From Seminavis robusta (taxonomy: Eukaryota > Bacillariophyta > Bacillariophyceae > Naviculales > Naviculaceae), in the NCBI GenBank assembly GCA_903772945.1, contig CAICTM010000447.1, positions 1-64,000 of the forward strand: 64,000 bases of DNA. Direction: 5' to 3'. A program made the position numbers and the translations under genes. Shown piece by piece: positions 9,267 through 19,714 of this stretch (the first letter of the stretch is position 1; each line of letters begins with the position of its first letter). The notes under the pieces are model-generated. The model was not told the DNA's origin. It saw only the letters and a program-made list of their open reading frames with translations, and searched no databases.

Positions 9267-11642
9267 CTAGATTGTATAAACCTGCACTGGCTCTTTGTTG
9301 ACAGAAAACGTCTTTTTGATGGCACCATCAACCAAGATATACCAAACTTGTCCTTCATAGGAGTTGACAGCATGGGGAGCATCTCCATCACCAAGTCTCC
9401 CCCAGTATTGATCCTCATAGTATAGCTCTGCATTTTCAAATGTAGGGTCGCTTCCACTGTTTTGAAATGTCACATGTTTCTTGGGAGGAACATCAGAAGG
9501 TACTGTTGGTACTTCACCCTTGTCTCTCTTCTCAGCCAAGCGCTTTTCATTCATGGGGGCACCTGCAAATCCAGCTCGCTGTAGATTTCATGATTCAATG
9601 GAAGGCGGAGATGAGAAAATCAAATGATTGAAACCAATCAACCCAGTAATATTGATCATGATAAGCAGAAGCAACATACCGGAGTATTCCAGACCCAAAG
9701 GTTGGCAGCCCATTTGGGTGTGGATGAAACAACTGGGCATCCTCCATGGAGGGATGCTTTATCAGGTTCCCCATTGGGGTGCTGGGAATAGAACAAAACT
9801 GCTCTGGCAGAATTGGGCTGGACTGCCAGACTAGAACGACATCGGGCAACCATTTTTTCTTCCCATGAGTTTTTCTTGAAGAGTGTAGCCTGTTGAGACG
9901 ACCGGAGTTCTGTGAGTGCCTCATTGTAAGAGGGGGCATTCTCACTTGCTGGCATTGCATTAACAAATGCTGTTTCACCACCATCACCATCTTTTAGATC
10001 TGTCATGTACAGCAGAATGGTTGCATATCGATTGCCTCCTTTTCCTGCTGAGTTGTAGTCATGGTCTGGACAAAGAATAACGTGGAGAAGAAACCGTGAG
10101 GTGACAGATTTTAAATGGATTCACCAGTATGCTGTTCAGACCAGAGGCAGTGCTAACCTTGTTTTCCATCGTCATCAATCCAGTCCATGTGTGCAGTGTA
10201 TGCCTTCGTTGTGTTATACCGAAGAATTTGTAGGCCATCAGAGTGTCCTTCAATGTATTCATCAAAACCCAAAACTGAAAAGCATCGCCTGAGAAGGGAG
10301 GTAGTTGCATTCATTGAGAAATGAAGGCAGAGCATCAACACCATACCCAAACATGTCCCAACTGCTATTCTCACCTCTTGACAGCTTGAGCAATCCTTCC
10401 ATGAGTGTCAAAACCATTCTCTTTGGGTTGGTGGGTGGACACGGGAATGAGATCATTTGAGATATTGGTGGTTCCTTCTCACATCAACTCAACAAAAGGA
10501 TACATACCAGAGGTTCTCCTTTGATTGATGTTATATCCAGAAGCACCAGTGGAGGATCGTTTGATGCGGTGAGTGTCCGATTTCTCTCGCAATGCCCTTT
10601 CAACCAACTCAGCTGATTCTTCCTTGGTAAAGTAGTTGAAAATGTCAAACATCCGTGGAGAGACAGAGAGTACTTTCATGTAAACAGGCAAACTGGGATC
10701 AGCTCCTTGAATATGCGGCAGATCAAAAACTTCTCCCACATAGGCAGGTGCAAACATAAACACTCGTCCAGCCGGAACTGCATAGAGGTCAACTTGTTTT
10801 TCCACCTTGGCGTTGCATGTTTGCTGTTGATTGTCCTTGACCTCTAGGCATTGGGGAAGTTGGTTCTCTGTTTGTTTCTGATATTCTTGTACAATGCGTT
10901 GTACGATCTTTTCAAAGGATGTGAGCCTGACTCCTTCTCTGGAATGGAAGTGGCATGGTAGATAAGTCCTGGTTTCTGACCGGCCATCACTGATGACATC
11001 CATGGCAACAGGCACCAGCTGTTTGTGATCCAGTAGAATGGGAGTTTTGTCTTCTCCCATGTCGCAGTATCCCAGGAAACCCTCCCATTCACTTCTGTCT
11101 GATTCTTGAGAAATGCAAGAAGCTCCCATGGACTGATGAAACACACTTGTCAGAATACTCTCAACTTGGTACTTGCTGAAGGCCACTGGACAGAGACTAT
11201 CTCCCAATCGATTGAGATATATGCGCAGCTCTGTCATGAAGTTCAAAGAACTGCCACATCCTTCTACATCACCGTTGCGATGCAACACCAACTTCACTCC
11301 ACCTTGTTCTTCTGCTTGGAGCAATTCTTCGACACTCTGGGCCACGCTCTCCTCCAATGACCCCATGAAACGCTGCCAGCAGAGATCCCCACCTCCTCCT
11401 AGTGACTCTTCCACAAAGTCTCGTTGGCCCATGGCACCATCGGTAGCCACACTGCTCACATTCTCGACTGTGGCTCGTCTGTTGCGAGTTGTGGTTTCGC
11501 CCAAGAGGCTGGACACAACTCTCTCCGTCACTTCGGCTGACGCATACTGAGACAGCAGCCAACCAATACCATACGGCAGCAAGATCCATTTGATCGCAAA
11601 CCGAAACAACGCTGAACTACTCGAAGATGATGAGGACGCCAT
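9267..11642 (-). CDS. Prolyl 4-hydroxylase with C-terminal VHL-beta-like domain
   Basis: Five exons on the minus strand: 11642-10508, 10420-10375, 10288-10158, 10065-9680, 9578-9267, all with GT-AG introns (86 to 101 nt), giving 669 residues. Residues about 12-35 form a signal anchor, so the enzyme is probably luminal in the secretory pathway. Residues about 340-566 are a 2-oxoglutarate/Fe(II) dioxygenase: RTSENGFDTH (376-385), DGLQILRYN (411-419), metal ligands H427 and D429 (HMD), GGNRYATILLYM, GDGGETAF, distal H544 (LHGGCP), and K555 (PKWAANLWVWN) placed to hold 2-oxoglutarate. Exon 5 carries KKHVTFQNS...PHAVNSYEGQVW...VDG...KTFSVN (about 595-662), which resembles the beta domain of VHL (IFCN..., H-S-Y-R-G-H-L-W, L-L-V-N). 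Residues 40-330 match nothing I know. Enzyme call firm; VHL-like call moderate. Confidence 0.85.
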
Positions 11643-12495
11643 GGCTTTCAGTTAGATTATGCTTGGCACCATGCATCGAACGCAAACCAAAGATTTTTGA
11701 AAGGTTCGGATTGTCGCCTCTTCCTTCTCATTGCGAGCTCGCATCGGGATGTGTCAATTAAGCCGGAAGAGCTGAACCGACAATCACGGCGGTTCTTGGC
11801 CAGACCTCTCTGGCATGGAAGCTCTTTTAGGTCTCTCTGACCGAGCTTACATCGTACTGTATCTGGGCCGCGGGAGAAGCCCTCATGGCTGCTTTGCCAG
11901 AACACACAGAGCTTGGAGGCGACATACGTTTTTTTGATATCATGAAGGATAAAACAGGGACAATGGTCTACGTGACGGTTCCGTTACTCAACCGGCAAGC
12001 TTGTCGTCGTTGAGATGATGATGATGCCAGCCACAAGCAAAGGGCAGCCTTGTACACGTCCCCTCAATTCTCATTGCAAATCTCTTCAAGCGATTCAGGA
12101 AAGCGTCTCCTTCATCCCACGAAGGCTACTAGTAGAAGGGTGCGAGATTCTCAATCACCAAATCAGCCACGGTTGGTTAAGGATAGGGCGAAAGCGGTAG
12201 AAGGCAGTGATCTGATTGGTTAATCAACCTATGACATCAGCAAATGCGTCAGGAAAGATTCAAATATACTTAACGTACCATCAAATATACTTAACGTACC
12301 ATTTATAGATGTTACGGATACAATGTGCTACCAAATGGCGGATTTCTTCTTTCGGTTTTCGCGAAAGAAGGATTCCGTTGTCGATCGATCGACAATGACA
12401 ATGCCACTGGACAGTCATGGAGCCACCAACAGCAGCAGCAACAGCACACCAACAGCACACCAACAGCAGCAGCAACAACACAAAATGAAGAAGAC
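11643..12495. other. Intergenic, 21-bp tandem repeat
   Basis: Upstream of the hydroxylase gene. Two perfect 21-bp copies of a TCAAATATACTTAACGTACCA unit lie at 12260-12301. CAG/CAA-rich microsatellite-like sequence starts about 12430. Confidence 0.6.
12260..12301. repeat. 21-bp tandem duplication
   Basis: Two identical adjacent copies, 12260-12280 and 12281-12301. Confidence 0.85.
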
Positions 12496-12552
12496 ATGGG
12501 CTGCCAAAGTCAGAATAGGAATTCCCAGCAGAAGAGAGCATATCAAATGGCC

Positions 12553-12589
<37 letters not shown>

Positions 12590-12786
12590 GATCGAAGAGA
12601 GCCAGAGAAGAAGGAGCCCAAACAACAATGCATGGAGAGGAAGCAGAAATCTTTGATCCATTGAAGAAGTGTAGAGTCTGTAGGGCGAGACACTTGGGCC
12701 TGCGTGTTCCAAAGAGAGCACACCACGTTCTCTGTATTAAGAATACAGTAACAAGAGGAAGAGGACATTTGAATTCTCTTGAATAG
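12496..12786 (+). CDS. Small ORF with C-C-H-C zinc-like motif (possible fragment)
   Basis: 96-residue frame from ATG 12496; the same frame is open further upstream without an ATG. It has a polyasparagine stretch encoded by the AAC microsatellite, a basic RSKRAR segment, then a compact motif CRVCRARHLGL...KRAHHVLC followed by N-T-V-T-R-G. The spacing C-x2-C-x13-H-H-x2-C suggests a small zinc-binding fold. From memory, similar C-x2-C...H-H...C-x-x-N motifs recur in diatom multi-copy proteins, some transposon-linked; I cannot verify this here. It ends soon after the motif, so it may be a truncated copy. Microsatellite coding and the surrounding repeats argue against a conserved gene. Confidence 0.3.
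12551..12589. repeat. (CAA)n microsatellite
   Basis: About 13 uninterrupted CAA/AAC units; less regular CAG/CAA units extend back to about 12430. Confidence 0.9.
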
Positions 12787-12916
12787 CGAATCGATCCGTC
12801 GAGTTGTCGATCTCTGTCAGTCGCACGAACGGAGGAAGGCTAGTTGTTGTTGTTGTGGATCCATCGGCTTCCAGCCTGTCATGGTGGAGTAGTAGCAGCC
12901 ATGAAAAAGGAGGAGG

Positions 12917-13217
12917 AGAGTAAAGGTATCGAAATAATGAATATTTGACCTCCGTGGAAACTGTTGTTGATGATGAGTACTTCACCATAATGCTAGCTAT
13001 ATGTTGTTGCCAAGAGCCTTGCCCCTACCGAAGTAGGCACTGACTTCAAGACAAAATAGCGCAGCAGTAGTGGTAGTCGGTCGGTAGTGGTATCAGTAGA
13101 GTAGTAGTAGCGGTGGAGAGCCTCTCATGGTGGTCGAATAGAGGAGTAGCCGCTGGTGTAGACAACACCATCTTGATAGAGTAACGATAGAGTAAAGGTA
13201 TCGAAATAATGAATATT
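12917..13217. repeat. 29-bp direct repeat, 272 bp apart
   Basis: AGAGTAAAGGTATCGAAATA plus the following 9 bases occurs at 12917-12945 and again at 13189-13217, identical by eye. Confidence 0.8.
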
Positions 13218-13257
13218 GACTAGTGTTATTCGAGGAGGAGTTCCTTGGTTCACCACG

Positions 13258-13327
13258 ACCGAAGCGTTGGATCCCTCTCTACAAGTCGTACGGCCAAAGC
13301 GTTGGATCCCTCTCTACAAGTGCGACA
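13258..13327. repeat. 35-bp tandem repeat, two copies
   Basis: Two near-identical copies sharing AAGCGTTGGATCCCTCTCTA at 13262 and 13297; only a few bases differ. Confidence 0.8.
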
Positions 13328-15070
13328 GGCGAATCGATCCGTAGGATTATCCTCAGTCAACCCGACCGTCTCTGGTTCAGAACAGAAAGCCATCCTCATT
13401 GAAATCACACCAGCTTGGGAAGGTTTTCTTTTCTCGGCCGCTGACAGTCAAGTTGGAGTGGGAGGGTTTGGTTCGAGCGAAGGAAAGGGATCAGTTGGAA
13501 TGATTTGAATTCCGTTGTGGGAACAATGTGAGACCAGCCGACAGCCAGTGACGCATTTAGTGATGTGTCAATGTCTGAAGAACAGACTTTGCCCGCTTGA
13601 TTGAAGGGGGAGATGACCTCTTTGTTAGAGTAAACATACAATGACTGCCTTTTCCCCTCTTTCAATATGTTTACTATATGTATTTCGTGTCATTTCATGT
13701 CATTCGATGACTGGATCTTTGCTGTCGATTCGGAATCTGGAATGTAACCCTCACCCTTTTCTTCTTTTTTTTCTTTTTCCCTCCCCCGCGCTGCTGCCTA
13801 ACCCCCCCATAATCTCAAGGATTGAGTTTGAAGTCCAGAAGGCACCAATTTCGGATGCCCACAGAAGCTCTGCCCTTACAGCTGCCCACCGCCCGTATCT
13901 CTTCAAATTAGGTAGATGCGGTAAAACATGTTCTTATGTTTTGATTCTAGACTATTATTATTACACTCCTAACTCACACTTAAGATAAGTGGGTTTAAGA
14001 TACCCAGTACTCAACTTTTTAGAAATGTTTAGATAACCCGGACACTCAGATTTCCCAAACCAGTAAGATAAGCTACGAGTACTGAGTCTCAAATCCTAAG
14101 CTAATACTAAGACTATGCGGGGATTGAATGCAGCTAGTACCCACTATCTACCACATCACCATCTACATCCAAGTACTCCAAATCCGCATCTTAGGGTGCC
14201 TCCCGACCACGAAATCTTTGGTTTCATCAATTTTAGCTTTGCACCTTTGCCTTTTTGAGCTTTGGTGGTGGCTCCTCACTGTCTCAGGGCATGGTTAGTA
14301 GTAGGGTATGTAATAACAGCTTCTACCAGGTAGTGGCCATAAGATATGAAAGATACTGAGATTGGGCTGCTTGTAAGATAATAACTCAGTGTTGCTGTAG
14401 CTGAATAGGTTAAGATACCTCCAGTACTGGACTAAGAATAGAGTTATCTTATTGATGAGGTTGGAGTGTATGATTACCATATCTTTACCGCAACTTCCCT
14501 TCCAAAGCGGTCTTCCGACAGCGGTACCCGTGCCTACAGTACGGTACTGCTGGTCTTTCTTGTCGTTATCGATGTCCATTAATTTTCATGATTTCATGCA
14601 TGCATTTTACACGAAAAAGACTGTCCAGAAGGCACTAATGCCACTGATTAAGTCTGATAATGACCATAGAACAGAGAATGGACATGTTGATCTTGAACCC
14701 TTTTGAGGATGCCTTTTTTAATGTGATTGTTCTACTCACTTTTCATAGTCACCACTGCAAGCAGGAATGGCATAATCAGGATCAAGACGCATTATAAACC
14801 CACCATTACCAGGCATCTCAGGAACGCCCTCGTCCAAGATTGTGTCTAACTAACCTTCTTTCTCAATGGGCTCATCGGCTCATCAACTGGCAGCAGAAGT
14901 CGTACGGTCTGTACCACCACTGCTGAATGCAGGCTTCCCCCCACCCGCTGATTCGATTCATCATTCGATCCTGATCGCTGGAGCTGCGCATTAAATTAAT
15001 TGCTTGACGACGGGTTGACCATACAACGGCAAGACACAGTACCGGTACCGGCATCTCAGCAAGAATCAAA

Positions 15071-16867
15071 ATGGTCGCCGCAGTTCAGCATCCCCCCATC
15101 CAGCGACGAAGGTCCATTGACAACAGCGCTACAACCACAGCGCCGAAATCGTCGAAAATGTCGTCCGGGTTCGGAGCGTTGATCCGCCGTGCTTCTCAGC
15201 GCGGAGGAACCGTCATGAATGATGCCAGTCAGCAGTCGTCACTCGACGGTAGCAACAACAGTGGCAGTGGACGGATTGTTCGCGGATTCGTCAAAAGAGC
15301 CAAGTCACTGCGTGGTAGCATGGATACCAGCAGCAATAGCCGAAACGGTCGCAGCAGCTCCCGCGACGAAGCCGATGATCAGGACGATGGTCCTTCGGGC
15401 GTGGCGAGCTTCCTGTCGCAGATCGAGCCACCGCAAGAGTCAGCAGCAGCAGCAGTGGAAACCTCCAAGCAGCCAGAACAAGCTCCCGAAGTGGAGAAAC
15501 CCAAGCAAGGAGGTCTTCGTGGGCTTCTTCGGCGAGCAGCATCGTACAGAAGTGAACGCAGTATTGCTGCAGCTGAGAACAAGAAGGAGCAGCAACAGCA
15601 GCAACAACAAGCACAATCACACGAGGCGGAACAAGAAGAGTTGGAACCAGTCTTGGTACTCACTGATGGAAATCACGGCAAGGTAGTGTTCCAGAACCTC
15701 GATCCGGATGTTGCCATGAGCATGAGTATGAACAAGCTTGGTGGACCTACGCCATCATCTTCAACCTACATGGATCACAACAACGCGTCCATGCCCGACT
15801 TGTGCGGACTCAGCGTCTCCACAAGCAGCCGTTCCACAACGTCATCCTCGGATTCACCCGTAACGGTATCCAAGCCTCTTCATACGGCTTCCACCCACAC
15901 TGCACGGACCAGCGCCACGTCAAGGACCAGTTTGGCATCTGCTGCGGACAATGACTTTTACTTGGACGGCAGCATGGAACAGCAGCAGCAGCAAAATAAT
16001 CAACCGCAACCACCACAAGAGAAACAACAACAAAAGCAACCAGAGCCAGAACCCAAGGGATTCACGGGGCGTCTTCGTACGTTATTCAAGCGCACCAAGT
16101 CGGGAAGGACCGTCACGGAGGAACGTCCCGGAGAAGGGGCTCATGTGTACGTACCTTCTCAGGACGTTGCTGCTGCCTCGCCGCTGCACGAGATTTCCCT
16201 TCCGGTCTTGGACGAGACAGACAACGACCCAGCTACTGCTGTAGTAGAGGAAGAACACTCCGAAGATCCATCGGAGGAACACACGGAAGAGCAAGATATT
16301 GCCGACTCGATGCATGATTCTCAGCACAGAGTCATGGAATCGCTTCTAGGAGTTGTCCAAGACTACGAAATGCACGAAGATCAAAGGTCATATTGCTCCA
16401 CCGACGACGATGAGGGCTACGATGACTTTGACGATGGCGATTACGACGATGATGATGATTACTATGGGGGCGACGAATCGGGGGAGGACTTTGGCATCTA
16501 CGACGAAGAACCTCCAGCAGCAGCCGATGGACAAGAAGCACTAGAGTCCTTCATGGCATCGTACTGCCCCCAAGAGCCCGCGTATGGAGACATTCAAGTA
16601 GAGCCCCAACCCGCACGCGTGTACGATGAACTCGAGATCTTTTACGAGGAAATGACCTTTGAGCACGTCGGAGGATCCATGTTGCTGGGGGCCGCGAGCG
16701 AACTCTTGACCGTCCCCGAATGTGACGGCGAAGACTTTAGTGAGAGTGAAGAACAATTCGAAGACCAAGAACACGAGGTCGCTGCGCTTTGCGCCGGAAA
16801 CTTGCTGCCCGTGATGGAGGAAGACATGGATGAGAGCTACAGCAGCGGGGGTTCAGAATTTATATAG
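15071..16867 (+). CDS. Acidic low-complexity protein with four basic RRxS-like motifs
   Basis: Single exon, 598 residues from ATG 15071. No known domain. Four similar basic motifs recur: ALIRRASQR (36-44), GFVKRAKSLR (72-81), GLLRRAASYR (151-160) and TLFKRTKSGR (337-346), i.e. two hydrophobics, [KR]-R-[AT]-(x)-S-x-R. These look like basophilic kinase sites or an amphipathic membrane or partner-binding motif. Between them lie serine-rich and polyglutamine stretches (172-182, 303-325). The C-terminal half is strongly acidic, with an Asp/Tyr block near 425-460 (YDDFDDGDYDDDDDYY). Overall composition suggests a long disordered protein. The coding frame is credible because it stays open for 1.8 kb with consistent composition and the motifs repeat. 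Function unknown. Confidence 0.65.
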   Translation: MVAAVQHPPIQRRRSIDNSATTTAPKSSKMSSGFGALIRRASQRGGTVMNDASQQSSLDGSNNSGSGRIVRGFVKRAKSLRGSMDTSSNSRNGRSSSRDEADDQDDGPSGVASFLSQIEPPQESAAAAVETSKQPEQAPEVEKPKQGGLRGLLRRAASYRSERSIAAAENKKEQQQQQQQAQSHEAEQEELEPVLVLTDGNHGKVVFQNLDPDVAMSMSMNKLGGPTPSSSTYMDHNNASMPDLCGLSVSTSSRSTTSSSDSPVTVSKPLHTASTHTARTSATSRTSLASAADNDFYLDGSMEQQQQQNNQPQPPQEKQQQKQPEPEPKGFTGRLRTLFKRTKSGRTVTEERPGEGAHVYVPSQDVAAASPLHEISLPVLDETDNDPATAVVEEEHSEDPSEEHTEEQDIADSMHDSQHRVMESLLGVVQDYEMHEDQRSYCSTDDDEGYDDFDDGDYDDDDDYYGGDESGEDFGIYDEEPPAAADGQEALESFMASYCPQEPAYGDIQVEPQPARVYDELEIFYEEMTFEHVGGSMLLGAASELLTVPECDGEDFSESEEQFEDQEHEVAALCAGNLLPVMEEDMDESYSSGGSEFI

Positions 16868-17399
16868 GATAGAGAGCTTGCTTGCGACTAAGCTAAAACG
16901 GGTGATACAAACAAACTCTGACCGACGACTACCTAGCTAGAGAAGCAGCACCCAGCATGTGGCGCGTAGCCCGTTGTCAGCACGACCTCAGTTTGACCAG
17001 TGGACCCCAAGCGGGTGTTGCTTTATGTCGCGTATCTTTTGGTCGGTCCCTGAGTGGTGGCTGATGCGTTGCTTGGGCCTATTGTTCTAGCCAAGATGGG
17101 CGGTAATGGGCAATGAGAGGAAATATCCAGTGGGTGTCGCTAGGTCTTGTGGGATGGTTGAGTCTGCTGTACTCGAGTGGACCTGGTGTTACTTTCATGG
17201 TTGTTCCTGAGTTGCCGGGTGCTATCATGCCTGTAGTTTCAATATTTCGCATGGAAGATGTGGGCCAATGCTTGGTCCAGGATTTGGGTGTTTGTGCTGG
17301 CCTTGGAGTTAGTTGGCTGACAAGGAGAAGAATTGGCCAGACATGGGCCGGGGTTGGTTTGGGAGACGGGGTTGGTGTTGCTCTAGGAAATGCAAATGT
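16868..17399. other. Intergenic region
   Basis: Downstream of the acidic protein gene. Open frames exist on both strands from 17079 to 17505 but their composition is not protein-like. Nothing else recognised. Confidence 0.4.
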
Positions 17400-17850
17400 T
17401 ACATTGCCCAAGGCACCCACCTCTCTGCTCAAGAATGGGGCGAAGCTCTCTTTCTCCGGTACGGTCTTACACACACACACCAGCTCTTCCCGCTCCTCTC
17501 TGTGATGGATGTACAGCCCTGTGCCAATCCAATTGCACCTCCTTCCATCCCTTTGTTGTTCATGTGGATGGCATGTTTGCCCCCCAAGCCAAAGTTCTTT
17601 TTAAACACCTTGCTTCTGTCACAGCCAACAAGCAAAACTCAGTTTTCATACTCTCTCTTCAGGCAGACCCGCATCTCTATTGCCCTTGTGAAAGCTACCA
17701 AATCGACTCATGTCTCGGTGGATCCCGCAAAGCCAAACCCTTTGGCACCCGTAATGATCCTCAATTTATGGCTCCTGATCCCATGGAACCCAGTCCAGAA
17801 TTTTGACTCTTCTTTGCTTAAGCCTGGCCCTCACTGGCTTCCCTAGCTAG
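17400..17850 (+). mobile_element. Decayed reverse-transcriptase-type element remnant
   Basis: Short coding-like traces such as HPFVVHVDGMFAPQAKVLF and RISIALVKATKS recall the C-terminal part of reverse-transcriptase polyproteins seen in many eukaryotic retroelements. The copy is a short, clearly broken fossil, with no ends or terminal repeats seen. Family assignment (LINE-like or other) is uncertain. Confidence 0.3.
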
Positions 17851-19714
17851 CTAGCTAGATAATGCTACCCTGTGAACCCCCTACCTTGGAAAAATGGTGA
17901 TGTGAATGATTGTTCAGAAAGTTGGAATCATTCGATTCGATTCAATCGAATGGAATGATTGAATCGAATCATCAGAGCACCTGCCAGCAGAAGGAAGAGT
18001 CGAGTCGAGTCTTGATGTCTTGCTCATCATCAGCCGAGTGTCGAGTGGCTGCTTTTCTTGGGTTGGCTACCGGTACGGTACCGGTACAGGTCGCTTCGTA
18101 CATGTAGCATGGGTGACTGTAGCATGGGTGACTGGAAAAGGTCGCGAGGATGTCCGGAAACAGGCTACCGGTAGCCAGGTACCGGTAGGTGTACATGTGT
18201 GCATTTATGCAAGAGTTTTTTTAGTTTCATGTTTTCGTAAAACGTGGTTTCACGAATTTGTGAAAATTACTTGCAAAACCATATTACTTTCACGTGAAAA
18301 TCGTCGAAATCAAACTGGAGTTTGGGGAATACCAATTGTTTCTTTTGGAAGAGTGACTGAAAATAGAAGAATGACGCAATCTGGAAGGCTCTACATAAAA
18401 CCACGTACAAATTAATACTAGGTGACGTAATCTGGAAGAATGACACAATCTGGAAGTTTCCTGGATTTGTAAACTCAAAGTGGAAGATTAACCCAACTAG
18501 CAGTTGACCCAAAGGAACTGCTCCACAAGCCCATGCGGAGTTTCCGGACCAGTTGGTTTCTCTAGCTAGAGCTAGCCAGATTCGATTCAGAGGAGCGTGA
18601 AGGCCCTGACAATAGATGATGATATGAGCACAGGCACAGGCACTCGGTACCTGGTACCGTTATTGGCTGTTGGGGTGGCGAATCATGCGGCCGCTTCTCA
18701 CCCTTGAACTCTGCTTTAACTTGAAGACTTTGAAGCAAGGAGTGAACATCGGATCTTTTTAGCTAGAATTATAGAATTGTGACAGGGGACGACTTGATAA
18801 TCCCTCTCGCACAGTGTGGCAACCGCTTCTGATGCAAGTCTGCTACCGGTACCGTGGCCACATTCCTCATCCTAGTGTACGTTAAACGTAGTGATGAGAT
18901 GGTCAACAAACCTACTCAAGACTCAAGCCAAGCTTACGCCAAACTGGATTTGCTTTTTCACAGCTTTTCACAGTCCACCAGCTGCTATCCAGATACTCGA
19001 GTAGCTTCTTATTCGCAGAGGAGAACAGTGGTCGATTTTCGTTGAGCGATTTGGGCTACTTTTTCGAGGAGTAAGACGGTACCAAAGCGAACCTTTCTCT
19101 ATCTAGCTAGCCGGTTAGCCAGCCAGCTCCCACCAGAGAGAAGCGCAGTCGGGTTGCCGCGCCATTGCCATGGCTTGAAGACTCGCCCGCCAATGGAGCA
19201 GACTTTCCATCGAGTGGAACAGGCTTGGTGGTTGCTGGGCCGAGGAGCACCTTTTCCTTAAAAAAGAAGTTTTGACAGGTTGGAATGGAACATGAAAACA
19301 TGTTCCTCCGTACGCAATTTTGCGTCCATGCGTCCGATGGATTCGGGTGTCTGCGAGTTCGTTTTTGGTTAGGAAGGTCAATCCCACAGCAAATGATGTG
19401 TTCTTCCCTCCAGCATGCAGAAGCCAAAACCTCTCATTTCTCGGTATGTCTGTTTGTTCTGATTGCTGGGGCCTTCACAAACGTTTTTTCACGCACTTCC
19501 ATGACTGTACAAGTTGGTTGTCCGCGAACCAGCTGTTCAATTGGAGGGGAATGAAGGAGGCTTGAAAACGAAGAAGAAACAGGGTGCTTGCTATGAGTGG
19601 CAACCTGATACCATGATAGCCGTCTTGCTAGATAGCCAGGTTGAAGGCCTCTCTATGAGGAAGCATGATCGAATGGTATCACCAAAATCAAGACAAGCGA
19701 CATAATATAGCGAC
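17851..19714. other. Intergenic, rich in palindromic words
   Basis: A long inverted GATTC/GAATC cluster lies at 17924-17972. ACCGGTAC-type words occur at 18068-18088, 18166-18188, 18645-18660 and 18844-18853. No gene was recognised; short ORFs at 18854-19045 and 19107-19565 have no family features. Confidence 0.5.
17924..17972. repeat. GATTC/GAATC inverted repeat cluster
   Basis: The stretch reads as GAATCATTCGATTCGATTCA followed by its near-reverse complement, so a single strand could fold into a stem. Confidence 0.7.

Larger units (their letters stand above)
12787..15070. other. Repeat-rich non-coding region
   Basis: No gene recognised in 2.3 kb. It holds a 29-bp direct repeat (12917-12945 and 13189-13217), a 35-bp tandem repeat at 13258-13327, degenerate GTAGTAG runs near 13060-13150, and a block (about 12866-13185) related in inverted orientation to 28070-28260. 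The 13.5-15.0 kb part shows nothing recognisable. Confidence 0.5.

Noticed and set aside
8970-9425. Plus-strand 151-codon frame
   Set aside because: Overlaps the antisense last exon of the hydroxylase gene and has no protein-like features.
17079-17505. Overlapping frames on both strands
   Set aside because: Gly/Val-rich and Pro/Thr-rich translations typical of chance frames in G-rich DNA.
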